Assembly (NCBI GenBank): GCA_021740905.1
Contig: JAIOYV010000004.1
Location: 62,001 to 126,000, forward strand
Length of the DNA stretch: 64,000 bases
Source of the DNA: Bacteroidales bacterium
GTDB lineage: Bacteria > Bacteroidota > Bacteroidia > Bacteroidales > M50B96
Direction of reading: 5' to 3'
In this document: one piece after another, positions 1-9,959 of the stretch
Numbering within the stretch: the stretch's first letter is position 1
Layout: every line of letters begins with the position of its first letter
Position numbers and translations under genes: made by a program
Notes under the pieces: generated by a model
Told to the model about the DNA's origin: nothing
The model's input: only the letters and a program-made list of their open reading frames with translations
Databases searched by the model: none

Positions 1-624
1 AAACATCAGGAGTGTGTAAATCAGGAAAATGGTAAATGCCGGATAAGCCGCCAATACCATGATCAATAAAAACAGAGCCGTTTTAAGGCTATCCAGCAAA
101 CCTCCACCGGAACTAAATTTCAGATAATAATACAGAACACAGGGCACAAAGGCACCACTGATAAAAAAGCTTATATCCTGGCCATGCCCGATAAAAAAGC
201 CAGATAGAATATAGGCTATTCCTACAACCAGGCCAATCTGCCGTTGCTTTGTGAGAAAGCCTGTGAGCTTATACATCCCCATGCCAGCCATTGTGAGATA
301 AATAATGGTGAGAAAGTGCATCGTGATGTTTGAATAACCACCAGCCAACCCGACAAGAAAACTCTCAGGGTTCCAGGCCGAGCGCATGTCGGCGTGGATG
401 GGATAGCCAAAATGTTGGTAGGGGTTCCAGAAGGGGATCTCTCCATTTTGCCAGCACTCGCCCACAAAATAGCGCCAGGGAAGGTAACAGTCGAGCATGT
501 CCCATTTAAGGCTGTATTGGAGAAACGAAACCTGCCAATAGGCAAGAACAGCTACCAATGCAAACAGCAGGAATGCAGTCGTATCAGGCCATTTCGTATA
601 TATGCCGACAAATTTTTTTTTCAT
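1..624 (-). CDS. YfhO-like multi-TM membrane protein, N-terminal part (truncated by window edge)
   Basis: Reverse-strand reading from ATG at 624 gives MKKKFVGIYTKWPDTTAFLLFALVAVLAYWQVSFLQYSLKWDMLDCYLPWRYFVGECWQNGEIPFWNPYQHFGYPIHADMRSAWNPE..., a YfhO-like N-terminus; open to position 1. Not in the supplied ORF track. Confidence 0.75.
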   Translation of the reverse strand, partial: MKKKFVGIYTKWPDTTAFLLFALVAVLAYWQVSFLQYSLKWDMLDCYLPWRYFVGECWQNGEIPFWNPYQHFGYPIHADMRSAWNPESFLVGLAGGYSNITMHFLTIIYLTMAGMGMYKLTGFLTKQRQIGLVVGIAYILSGFFIGHGQDISFFISGAFVPCVLYYYLKFSSGGGLLDSLKTALFLLIMVLAAYPAFTIFLIYTLLMF

Positions 625-731
625 TTTTAACAGCTGGTAAATATATTTATTTTCCCGCGCTGATAAATATTCTTGATAAGTTTTAAAAAGACATTAACTT
701 TGAACTCAATGGGTGTACGAAAATCGATTTT

Positions 732-1685
732 ATGAACGAAACAAAACCTAAGACCATTATATCTTTGTCGGTGGTAGTGCCACTTTACAACGAAGAAGAA
801 AATGTATCGGCCTTAACTGGCAAACTGATACTTGTTTTAGATAGCCTGGGCGAAGAGTACGAAATTATTCTTGTGAATGATGGGAGCAGCGACCAAACCT
901 GGAAACAAATTGAGCATGTATCGAAAAGCAACAAGCGGATAAAGGCGTGTTCCTTCTCGCGCAATTTTGGTCACCAACATGCCATTTATGCCGGATTGGT
1001 CCATTCCAAAGGCAACGCAATTGTCAGCATGGATGGCGACCTTCAACATCCCCCCGAAGTTATCCCCCAACTGGTGGCAGCGTGGAAAGAAGGCTTCAAA
1101 GTGGTTGTTACACATCGTGAAGATGCTGAAGAAACAGGGCTTTTCAAGCGGCTGACATCGAAATATTTTTATGGGATTTTCTCTTCCATGACAGGTGTGA
1201 GGATGTCTGCCCAATCGTCCGATTTTCGGTTGCTGGACAGGGCTGTTGTGGATAGCTTGTTACAGTTCAACGATGTTGATTTGTTTTTGAGGGGTGCTGT
1301 AAGTTGGCTTGGCTTCCCTTCAAAGACAATCCGTTTTAAGGCCGTAAAACGATTCAAAGGCGAGACGAAATACAATCTGCAGAGGATGCTCAAATTTGCC
1401 AATGGGGCAATCGTGTCGTTTTCGGTGAAGCCCCTTATTTATGCAGTTTGGATAGGTGTGGCAACTAGTACTTTGGCTTTTCTTGAGATTCTGTTTATCG
1501 TCATTCAATACATCAGGGGTGAAACAGTGCCAGGCTGGGCTTCTACGGTAGGGATAATCTCGCTGCTTTTCGGGATACTATTTATTATCCTGGGCATTAT
1601 AGGCATCTACCTTGCCCGTATCCATCAATCTTTACAAAACCGCCCACGGTTTGTTGTCAGCGACTCGATTAATTTGGAAGATTGA
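732..1685 (+). CDS. Glycosyltransferase family 2, dolichyl/undecaprenyl-phosphate sugar transferase-like with C-terminal TM helices
   Basis: VVVPLYNEEENV, VNDGSSDQTW, FSRNFGHQHAIYAGL, SMDGDLQHPPEVIP motifs; two C-terminal TM segments. Confidence 0.92.
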   Translation: MNETKPKTIISLSVVVPLYNEEENVSALTGKLILVLDSLGEEYEIILVNDGSSDQTWKQIEHVSKSNKRIKACSFSRNFGHQHAIYAGLVHSKGNAIVSMDGDLQHPPEVIPQLVAAWKEGFKVVVTHREDAEETGLFKRLTSKYFYGIFSSMTGVRMSAQSSDFRLLDRAVVDSLLQFNDVDLFLRGAVSWLGFPSKTIRFKAVKRFKGETKYNLQRMLKFANGAIVSFSVKPLIYAVWIGVATSTLAFLEILFIVIQYIRGETVPGWASTVGIISLLFGILFIILGIIGIYLARIHQSLQNRPRFVVSDSINLED

Positions 1686-1835
1686 GTATGTCTGGTGGAG
1701 ACTGTCAAAATAAATCAATCTATAGATTGATTTCTGAGAAATTGCCAAATTTGAAATTGTGCAAGTTATTTCGAGGGCTTCTCACGGTGAGAAATAGAAA
1801 AACACAATTTTGATGATTCTTTTAATGTCTCGCAT

Positions 1836-3092
1836 TTACCCCTCCAGCAACCAGTGCCAAACCGGGATCACTTCGATTGTTTTGCCCTCAAATTCGATTT
1901 GCTCTTTTTGGTCCATGGTAATGATCTTGGCATGATGGATGTCGGATTTCACCATCGCTTTTTTTATCGAATTAAGTTCGCGTTCACGTGTGGCAGTATC
2001 GTCAAGCGAGTAACAAACCTGGATGATCTCATCCTTTTCCTGTAAGTAAAAATCAATCTCGAACGAATTGCGCAGATAGAAAATTTCTCCATCGTAATTC
2101 CTGTACAGATGGTTGAACACCAAATTTTCGAGCAAGGCCGTCTCGGGCGAAATCAAAAATAAATTGAGTATGCCATTATCTACAAAATAGTATTTCTTCT
2201 TGCTTTCGCGACCAGAAATGTTCGCATAGAAATTAGTTGCCGTTGAAATAAGGAAGGCATCTTTCAAGTAGCCAATATATTCGATGACCGTGGTTGTCCC
2301 CATTTTTATACCAGTGGCAGTAATCAGGTTTTTTATCCGGGTAAACGAGCTTTCGTCGTGGATGCTTTCGCTTAGTTTTTTGATCAGGAATTTCAGAGCA
2401 AAATCGTTTTTGATTTTATTTCGGGTGATAATATCGCCGTACAAGACTTTCTGGTACAGGTTGCTCAGATATTCGCGCCTGTTTTTGAATTTTAGTGTTT
2501 CGGGAAATCCGCCATAGTAAAAATAGGTGTCGAATTGTTTTTTTATGGCAAACCTCTCTTCGGTGTACAAAACGTTCTTGCCGGGGGCAATTTCGTTAAA
2601 CCATAAATATTCGATGAACGAAAGGGGCGTAATTTCCTTCACCATAAACCTGCCGCCGAGTGTGCTTTGTATTTCGCGGCTCAACATTTTCGCATTGCTA
2701 CCTGTAATGTACACACGATATTCACTATCGGCCAACCGGCGGGCAAATTTTTCCCAACCCTCAATGTTGTGGATTTCGTCGAGGTACAGCACAGGCTTGT
2801 GCTCAAACAGATCTTTGTATGATTCTATCAGAAGGTTGAAATCGTCGGAAGTAAAGCCAAGAAACCGTTCGTCCTCGAAATTGATATATAATATTTCCTG
2901 AAAGTTAAGCTCTGCACCAGTTTTTCGATGGATCAAATCGTACATGAACCAGGTTTTGCCGGTGCGCCTCGATCCGGTAAACACATAGTTGGCATTTTCT
3001 TCAATCTCGTAATCCCTGCGGATTGGTTTTACAGTAGCTATAAACTCCTGCCTTTCAATTATTATACTTTTTATTATCTCTTTATTGGCCAT
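1836..3092 (-). CDS. AAA ATPase with C-terminal nuclease-like (DUF4143-type) region
   Basis: Walker A-like FTGSRRTGKTWF, VLYLDEIHNIEGWEKF, YITGSNAKML; likely start MANKEIIK at 3092 rather than 3143. Confidence 0.85.
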   Translation of the reverse strand: MANKEIIKSIIIERQEFIATVKPIRRDYEIEENANYVFTGSRRTGKTWFMYDLIHRKTGAELNFQEILYINFEDERFLGFTSDDFNLLIESYKDLFEHKPVLYLDEIHNIEGWEKFARRLADSEYRVYITGSNAKMLSREIQSTLGGRFMVKEITPLSFIEYLWFNEIAPGKNVLYTEERFAIKKQFDTYFYYGGFPETLKFKNRREYLSNLYQKVLYGDIITRNKIKNDFALKFLIKKLSESIHDESSFTRIKNLITATGIKMGTTTVIEYIGYLKDAFLISTATNFYANISGRESKKKYYFVDNGILNLFLISPETALLENLVFNHLYRNYDGEIFYLRNSFEIDFYLQEKDEIIQVCYSLDDTATRERELNSIKKAMVKSDIHHAKIITMDQKEQIEFEGKTIEVIPVWHWLLEG

Positions 3093-3305
3093 CGTTTTGC
3101 TGTTTAACTTCACACAAAGATACGGCTTTTGTCCTGTACGCAAAATAAAATAGCGTTATTATGTCTTGTGTACAGGACATAATAATCAAATATTGTCTTG
3201 TTTGTAGAATGAAATGGCAAAAAAACAGAACTGATACAATATTCTATGGGTGCGTGACAAAATCCACCCCCTCTTAGAGTTGATTTCCATTTTATTAATT
3301 TTTTC

Positions 3306-3380
3306 TGGAGTATTGGAGTAATGGAGTAATGGAGCGCAATTGACAAACCACTCCCCAGTACTCCAATACTCCATCACTCC
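3306..3380. repeat. 8-nt periodic TGGAGTAT/ACTCCAAT inverted-arm element, copy 1
   Basis: TGGAGTAT TGGAGTAA TGGAGTAA TGGAGCGC ... ACTCCAATACTCCATCACTCC. Confidence 0.85.
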
Positions 3381-3499
3381 GATATCAAACTTTGTTCAAA
3401 AAAATCACAGAACTATCCTCCTTGGAATTTGTCGCACACCCAATACCGCTTTGTGATTTAAAATTTATTATCTTCACTCCAAATTCTAATACCTCAAAC

Positions 3500-4264
3500 A
3501 TGAAAAAAAGAAACTTGATTTATTCATTTACATTGATCGTGTCCCTTTTGCTTTCTTCCTGCCTCATTACCACCGAAAACAAGAAGCAGACAAAAGAAAC
3601 TGAATCCAGCGAAAAGCATGAATATTCATCTTCGAATAAAAAACAAGGCTGGGTAGAATATGAGCTTCGGCTTGAATTGCCCAGCGACAAGGACGATAAT
3701 ATGCTCGAAGGGATTATTAAAGGAGCTGTTGAAGGGTTGGTGGAACATCTCGATCCACGCTTCACGGTAAAGTTCAAAAATGAGTATGCACGGATCGACT
3801 TCGATAAAGTTCATTTTATGCACAACGAATTTCAGTTCGACGATTCTATTCACTCAACATTCCGCCTATTCGATTTCGGAAAAATGAAAGTGACCGATTT
3901 TGAAAGCGACGAAAATGAAGAGAGAAGTGCAGTCTATCAAGATATTGATGAGGAAAAATACGAGATTGAAGAAACTGATCAACATAAAGAAATATTGGGC
4001 TTCGATTGCCAAAAGGTGTATTTGATCGATCCGTTCGATGAGGACACTATAATAATATGGTATACTTCGGATATTGAAATCCCTCTTTCACCTTTTGAAT
4101 ATGTACCTGTTGATGGTCTTAGCCTGGAAATGATTGTGGAGGGTGTGGTAATGCGGGCTGTGCAGGTTTCGTTTGAGGAAATGGAGGATGAACTTTTCGT
4201 GGTTCCTGATGATATTCCCCTAAGACGAAAAAGCGAGCATTCAAATTCGCAAAGAGAAATCTAA
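3500..4264 (+). CDS. Secreted lipoprotein, DUF4412-like
   Basis: Start MKKRNLIYSFTLIVSLLLSSCLI gives a lipobox; acidic body. Confidence 0.65.
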   Translation: MKKRNLIYSFTLIVSLLLSSCLITTENKKQTKETESSEKHEYSSSNKKQGWVEYELRLELPSDKDDNMLEGIIKGAVEGLVEHLDPRFTVKFKNEYARIDFDKVHFMHNEFQFDDSIHSTFRLFDFGKMKVTDFESDENEERSAVYQDIDEEKYEIEETDQHKEILGFDCQKVYLIDPFDEDTIIIWYTSDIEIPLSPFEYVPVDGLSLEMIVEGVVMRAVQVSFEEMEDELFVVPDDIPLRRKSEHSNSQREI

Positions 4265-4274
4265 GGAATAAGCT

Positions 4275-4715
4275 ATGAGCTACACTTACGAATACCCACG
4301 ACCTGCATTAACTGTGGATGCCGTTGTTTTTCGCAAAAAGGAATCGGGCTGGGAAGTCCTGTTGATACAGAGGGGTAACGAACCTTTTAAAGGAATGTGG
4401 GCTTTCCCCGGTGGTTTTGTCGATATGGATGAAGAGCTGGATGCAGCAGTGAGACGCGAATTGTCCGAAGAAACAGGTTTGGGAAATATCGAACTACATC
4501 AACTTAAAACGGTGGGTACTATTGGTCGCGATCCTCGTGGGCGAACCGTATCGGTGATATATTGGGGTGTTGCTGATGCCCAAAACTCGCAAGTTAAGGG
4601 GGGGGATGATGCGGAACAAGCCCGGTGGTTTTCAGTCGAAAACGCGCCCGGGCTTGCATTTGATCACCATGAAATTCTCAAATTTTCTGTTGCTAAATTA
4701 GCAAATTTTATCTAA
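4275..4715 (+). CDS. NUDIX hydrolase
   Basis: Nudix box GGFVDMDEELDAAVRRELSEETGL. Confidence 0.95.
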   Translation: MSYTYEYPRPALTVDAVVFRKKESGWEVLLIQRGNEPFKGMWAFPGGFVDMDEELDAAVRRELSEETGLGNIELHQLKTVGTIGRDPRGRTVSVIYWGVADAQNSQVKGGDDAEQARWFSVENAPGLAFDHHEILKFSVAKLANFI

Positions 4716-4722
4716 AAAAGCT

Positions 4723-5508
4723 CTAAAGCTTGATAAATCTTTCTGTTCCATCTTCACTTTGAATGAAATAAGTCCCGCTTTCCAGATCTGAAATATCAAT
4801 TCTTTCAGAGGCACTTTTCATTTCAAATGACCTGACAATTTTACCACTAAAATCTAAAACATCCAAATGTTTTGCTTTGTTCATTACAACATTGATAGAA
4901 TTTGCAGCCGGATTGGGATATACCCTATTTTCGGTAAAGGCAGCCTGATTGATCGACAAAGTAGTATAATCGACAGAAGTTGAAGTAGTATAGATTACAT
5001 CGCCACTATTGTTCCCATTTCCGTTTGCACCATTTATTGCAGCATAAAAAGTAATGGTCCCTTCGTCCTGTGAAGGTGCAAGCCAACGCATATTCCATGT
5101 GTGAGAATCAGCAACTGGCGTAGTTCCATTCGCTGTATGGGTGATGGATGCACCACCGCTGGCCAATTGCGTTTCAACCGGATCAATTACCATCAATGTT
5201 CCTATCTTTTGTCCACTTGAATTTTCTGCTGTCAGTTCAAAACCAATTTTTCCAGCACCGGCATGTGTACCCGTTAAGGTAATAGCATACAAGCCATCAA
5301 CTTCGTAGCCTTCCACAGGAATATCTGTTGTAATCCAACCATTTACGGCGTTCGCAACTCCCGAATGACACTCAACACATGTACTGCCACCATCGCCAGG
5401 TGATCCAGTTTTCCCTCCGGGTGATCCATTTTGATAAGCAACAGATGCTGTTAATCCAATAAATGCCAGCGGGATCGCCAGCAATAAAATCAATGTAGAA
5501 TTCTTCAT
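4723..5508 (-). CDS. T9SS-sorted secreted protein with Reeler/choice-of-anchor-V-like domain and a CxxCH motif
   Basis: GGSTCVECHSG near N-terminus; C-terminal VYPNPAANSINV...ISDLESGTYFIQSEDGTERFIKL. Confidence 0.85.
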   Translation of the reverse strand: MKNSTLILLLAIPLAFIGLTASVAYQNGSPGGKTGSPGDGGSTCVECHSGVANAVNGWITTDIPVEGYEVDGLYAITLTGTHAGAGKIGFELTAENSSGQKIGTLMVIDPVETQLASGGASITHTANGTTPVADSHTWNMRWLAPSQDEGTITFYAAINGANGNGNNSGDVIYTTSTSVDYTTLSINQAAFTENRVYPNPAANSINVVMNKAKHLDVLDFSGKIVRSFEMKSASERIDISDLESGTYFIQSEDGTERFIKL

Positions 5509-5646
5509 AATTATTATTTTAAGGTTAATAGGTTTTCAAACAGACAACTTTGAAAATTGTTTAGACAAATTCTAAAGAAAAATGTATTGCATACTATTTT
5601 TGATTTTTATTCTTTTGCGAGCGATATGAAAATATTTGCATAACGA

Positions 5647-6582
5647 GTGCATATTGATATGAAAAACTGGCCATATTTCCTGATAACAAATATTTTAGTT
5701 TTGTTTCTTCATTCCTCTTGTAAAAAAGAGAAAGTGGAAAATCCACCTACTCTATACCTCAAGGCTGGTGATAATTATACATCAGATAGTTCCTTTGTGG
5801 CGATTGGCGGAAAAATTGTTTTTGGGATTGTAGCAGAAGGGATTGATGCCCCAATCACAAACCTAAGCATTAAGGCAGAAGGGAAAAATGGGATAACCAC
5901 AATGCTCGACACTGGGATTTATGAAGATAATTTTGAATGGAGCAAAGTTTTTTATCAGGGTGTGGACGACACGCTAAATTGGATTATCGCAGTGATGGAC
6001 CACAACCGGCAACAGGTCAGTGTTAGCCGATGGATATTTAAAGACCCCAACTCCAGTTTTGGAGGCCTCCGGTATTATCCTTCCATAAAGCTTGGGTATC
6101 AGGGGAATTTAGAATATGGACACTATTTCGATCCTGTGACCGGAAAAGTTTTTTTTGCCGATTCAGCACAGCTTTTTCAGGAAAGCATCGATATGCTATG
6201 TTATTTCAAGTATTCTGAAGACAACGGCGTGAACCTTCCCTCCCCTACTTTCTCATCACCTGGTGAAAATACTGCACTTACCGGCGAGTTGTACGAAGAT
6301 TTTTATCCTGAACTAGCATCTTGGACCACAGTGAATTACACAAAATGGGACATCTCGGCTGACAACGGAATTACTTCTGATGAATTTACCAATGCGCACA
6401 ACGACAGTCTTTTAATAGTTTCATATAATGATGTTTGGGGCAAGAAAAAATACAAATGGGCAATGCCCGGACTATTTATTCCATTTCAAACGACAGCCGG
6501 AAAAAAAGGAATTTTAAAGGTGCTTGCTGCCGATACCACAGAAACCGGGATCATCGAATTTGCAATGAAAATTCAATACTAA
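5647..6582 (+). CDS. Hypothetical secreted lipoprotein
   Basis: Signal peptide ending LHSSCKK; no recognised domain. Confidence 0.65.
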   Translation: MHIDMKNWPYFLITNILVLFLHSSCKKEKVENPPTLYLKAGDNYTSDSSFVAIGGKIVFGIVAEGIDAPITNLSIKAEGKNGITTMLDTGIYEDNFEWSKVFYQGVDDTLNWIIAVMDHNRQQVSVSRWIFKDPNSSFGGLRYYPSIKLGYQGNLEYGHYFDPVTGKVFFADSAQLFQESIDMLCYFKYSEDNGVNLPSPTFSSPGENTALTGELYEDFYPELASWTTVNYTKWDISADNGITSDEFTNAHNDSLLIVSYNDVWGKKKYKWAMPGLFIPFQTTAGKKGILKVLAADTTETGIIEFAMKIQY

Positions 6583-6597
6583 CTTAAAATTAGACAC

Positions 6598-8040
6598 ATG
6601 AAGAAGATTTACATTTTATTTTTTGCAGTGTTTTTGTTTGCGCAAGTATATGCACAACTCGACACAATAGCAGGTTGGACATTCCAGACAGATTCGGTCG
6701 AATTATCAGTATTGGCCGATTATGGTATTACAGGAAATGTGGGTAATTATGACATCCGTGCGGAAGTTGAATCGACTGCAGGACAATTGGCTATCACTAT
6801 GACCAATGGGGTGAACGCCCCCGGTGATTTTGCTGCCACTGCCACTGGTTGGGAAGATGGGGCTATTGACAAATGCTGGTCGGTGAAATTTAAAGCCGAT
6901 GGATATCAGAATTTCGTACTTTATTCCAAGCAACGCTCGGGCGGAAACCAGGCAGGTCCAAGGGATTGGCAAGTTCAATATAAATTGAGTGGGGGCACGT
7001 GGACCGATGTTCCAAATGGCGCAGTAACCAGTGCCAACGACTGGACCACAGCAAGCATTGAAGCACTCGCACTACCTGCCGATCTGAACGACCCTGGCTC
7101 GACTTCCATTTATTTACGCTGGATTATGACCTCCAATATAGATATAAACGGCGATACGGTTTTAGCTACAGGTGTTGCTAAAATTGATGATATTTTTATT
7201 TTGGGTGAAGCCATTCCGCAGGAGGGCACAGTAATTACCGGCTGGACTTTCCCCGACGTGAACGACACCGAGTTCAATGCTAATTTAGGATTAGCCGATA
7301 ATTTGAACTACGATTTACGCGCAGAAGTGGAAAGTACATCTGGACAGTTGACCATTGAATTGACAAACGGGGCAGCCGGGACCGGCGATTATGCAGCTAC
7401 TGCCGCCGGGTGGGACAATGGCGCCAATGATAAGTTCTGGTCGATAAAATTTAAAGCCGATGGATACAGCGATTTCAAGGTTTCTTCAAAAATGCGATCG
7501 GGAGGCAACACACCCGGGCCAAAATTCTGGCAACTTCAGTATAAACTTAGTGGTGGGGTTTGGGCCGATATTCCCGGCGGCGATTTTACCATTGCCAACG
7601 ACTGGACAACCGGTGTGGTCGATAATTTGCCCATCCCTTCGGATATTAACAATCCGGGGACTACCTCCATTTATCTTCGCTGGCTGATGACCTCAAACGA
7701 AAGCATTGATGGGGTGGATGTTCTCTCCGATGGGATCTGCAAAATCGACGATATCCTTGTAACTGCCCTCAACTACAACGATGTTGAAGAAATTCTATTC
7801 GACAGCAGATTGAATGTCTATCCAAATCCGTCGAATGGCATTATCTCTATTGTTGCAAATGAGCAGGTGGAATGGATCAAGTTGGTAAACATGCAAGGCA
7901 GGATGGTTATGGACATTCAGCCTGAAACGATCATGATTTCAATTGACTTGAGCACTTTAGCTAATGGGATTTATTTCGTTCAAGTTAAAACAGCAAGGGG
8001 CAACCAGCTTATTTCAAGAAAAATTATTTTGGATAAATAA
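6598..8040 (+). CDS. T9SS-sorted secreted protein with two tandem homologous domains
   Basis: Signal peptide; duplicated GWTF...YDLRAEVESTxGQL...SGGxWxDVP...IYLRWxMTSN blocks; C-terminal VYPNPSNGIISIV...GIYFVQVKTARG. Confidence 0.9.
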   Translation: MKKIYILFFAVFLFAQVYAQLDTIAGWTFQTDSVELSVLADYGITGNVGNYDIRAEVESTAGQLAITMTNGVNAPGDFAATATGWEDGAIDKCWSVKFKADGYQNFVLYSKQRSGGNQAGPRDWQVQYKLSGGTWTDVPNGAVTSANDWTTASIEALALPADLNDPGSTSIYLRWIMTSNIDINGDTVLATGVAKIDDIFILGEAIPQEGTVITGWTFPDVNDTEFNANLGLADNLNYDLRAEVESTSGQLTIELTNGAAGTGDYAATAAGWDNGANDKFWSIKFKADGYSDFKVSSKMRSGGNTPGPKFWQLQYKLSGGVWADIPGGDFTIANDWTTGVVDNLPIPSDINNPGTTSIYLRWLMTSNESIDGVDVLSDGICKIDDILVTALNYNDVEEILFDSRLNVYPNPSNGIISIVANEQVEWIKLVNMQGRMVMDIQPETIMISIDLSTLANGIYFVQVKTARGNQLISRKIILDK

Positions 8041-8095
8041 TACTCCGAAAAGTAATTCTTACATTCTATCTCTGTTTGATCTTAGAGGTAGGATT

Positions 8096-9571
8096 TTATT
8101 GAATGACAATTTTCCCACTATAATTTATTTCCTGCCTGTCATTTACTATATGGTAAAAATACATTCCTGAAGGCAGGCTGTTTTTCATTAACGTAAATGT
8201 TTTTTGCGAAACAGGAAAACTTAGGATTTCTTTACCTGTAATAACAAAGAGCTTCAATGATAGATTATCTTTTTGATCGAAATTGTTTATGGTGATTGTT
8301 GTGGATTCGGAAAATGGGTTCGGGAATATTTCAACTCGAATTTCATTTTCCTGTAAATTAGCAATACCAATTGATGACGGATTGCAGATAAGAGGCGACC
8401 CCCATGTAAGCGATCCCTTTTTGTAATAAACCAACTGAAAATGGTTGTTCATTGGGCCTAAATCATAGTAGCCTCCACCTAATCCATCAATATAGGTCAA
8501 GGGGCTTGCTGGTGGATCGCTGAGTATTCCTTCCCAGCAACCATGGGAAGTTTGATTATAGAAATTGTACAAGGTTTTTTGTTTTCTATTGTGCGTTTGA
8601 TTTATAGAAAACTGGGAATAGCCACTATTGAATGTGTTTAGGTTTGTGTCGATAGGCTCGAAAGATAATGTATTTAACATCGTATAGTTGGATAGGATAA
8701 TTTGCTCTGTAATTGTATCCTGTATGGATGTTGTGTCGGGATTATTTGTTGAAGTTGAATTATTGATTTTGGTTTCGCATCTTTCCACTAAGTAAGTCAA
8801 AGTGTCTTGATTTACTGACACCATTTTTGAAAGGATTATTTTTATCCTATTGATATACGTGTACATCCAAGGGCTAAAAACACTTTGCGAATAATCCTCA
8901 TAATGAAATTCATCTCCGACATCATAATTAAAAATATCGGAAGCGCTTACATTCGTACTGTCTGCGTTTGGATCATGAAATCCTATTAACGAGTAGGTTG
9001 AAGTATCATCGGGGAAATTTTGCATGTTGAAAAACTGGACCAATCCATTGCTTTTTGAGAACATAATTTCTTTGCCATTTAAAGGGTGGGAGATGTTCAT
9101 ATTTCCACTGTTTTTTGCCTGAAGTGAAACCCTTTTAACACTGTCTAAACTGCCATTTACAGGTTCAGGGTTTATGGCCGCGAGAGTGGCTTCCAGGTAA
9201 TCTCCATTATTAAGCCTGAAACATGTCCAGTAGTCATTTACCTTGGAAAATGTTTTAACGAGAATACTATCATTCAGTTTGTTGAAAAAGAGATAGTCTC
9301 CATTACCCTTCGCTATGATCCTGTCCCCAATCCAGGAAGAGTCTGTTAAAAGTAACAAGCAGGAACCGGAACTGGTATGGGTTAAAACTTTATGATTGTA
9401 TAAAGTAGAACCAACCCCTGACACTGAGGCTGAATCTATCCTGATAGAATAAATGTCCGATTGATTGTTCAGGAAATGAGCTACTTTATCAGGATTGATC
9501 AATAGGTAGTTTTGGGAAAATGAAACACAAGAAATTACTATGCAGGATACTAAAAGTAGATACTTTTTCAT
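8096..9571 (-). CDS. T9SS-sorted secreted protein, otherwise unknown
   Basis: MKKYLLLVSCIVISCVSFSQ signal; C-terminal VEIFPNPFSESTTITI...LPSGMYFYHI. Confidence 0.85.
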   Translation of the reverse strand: MKKYLLLVSCIVISCVSFSQNYLLINPDKVAHFLNNQSDIYSIRIDSASVSGVGSTLYNHKVLTHTSSGSCLLLLTDSSWIGDRIIAKGNGDYLFFNKLNDSILVKTFSKVNDYWTCFRLNNGDYLEATLAAINPEPVNGSLDSVKRVSLQAKNSGNMNISHPLNGKEIMFSKSNGLVQFFNMQNFPDDTSTYSLIGFHDPNADSTNVSASDIFNYDVGDEFHYEDYSQSVFSPWMYTYINRIKIILSKMVSVNQDTLTYLVERCETKINNSTSTNNPDTTSIQDTITEQIILSNYTMLNTLSFEPIDTNLNTFNSGYSQFSINQTHNRKQKTLYNFYNQTSHGCWEGILSDPPASPLTYIDGLGGGYYDLGPMNNHFQLVYYKKGSLTWGSPLICNPSSIGIANLQENEIRVEIFPNPFSESTTITINNFDQKDNLSLKLFVITGKEILSFPVSQKTFTLMKNSLPSGMYFYHIVNDRQEINYSGKIVIQ

Positions 9572-9716
9572 AATACTTAGTTGTTGGGTTTGCAATGCTC
9601 TTAAACTGATACTTTTTGGGGCACTGTTTTTTTACCAAAGGTAAATAAAATCTCAATACTTGGGAGGTAAATATTTCATAAATTTGAACTTTAATAAGAA
9701 TACGAAAAGTTAGGTC

Positions 9717-9959
9717 ATGAAAGCTATTGAATTTGAAACTACTATAAAACACGGGCTGATTCATATACCACCGCGATATAAAAGCCTGAAGAACACACAT
9801 GCCAAAGTGATTGTGATGGTTAAAGAAAATAAAGCGGATGGGAATTACGATAAGACCCTTTTTTCAGAAATGATTGGCAAAGCCAATAAAATAGGATTAT
9901 TTAGCGAAATGATTGATTCTGTAAGCTGGCAAAAGCAACAAAGAAATAAATGGGAGTAA
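9717..9959 (+). CDS. Putative antitoxin (small, AbrB/DUF2281-like) of a PIN toxin pair
   Basis: 80-aa ORF immediately upstream of a PIN-domain reading frame. Confidence 0.6.
   Translation: MKAIEFETTIKHGLIHIPPRYKSLKNTHAKVIVMVKENKADGNYDKTLFSEMIGKANKIGLFSEMIDSVSWQKQQRNKWE

Noticed and set aside
222-630. ORFs 222-545 (-) and 394-630 (+)
   Set aside because: They are in the wrong frames across the real minus-strand YfhO-like CDS that starts at 624 and runs off the window.
3110-3377. Two small minus-strand ORFs (78 and 63 aa)
   Set aside because: They translate the TGGAGTAT inverted-arm repeat.
6598-9571. T9SS gene run as a novel secretion locus
   Set aside because: These are only cargo proteins with standard C-terminal sorting domains; no T9SS machinery genes are nearby.
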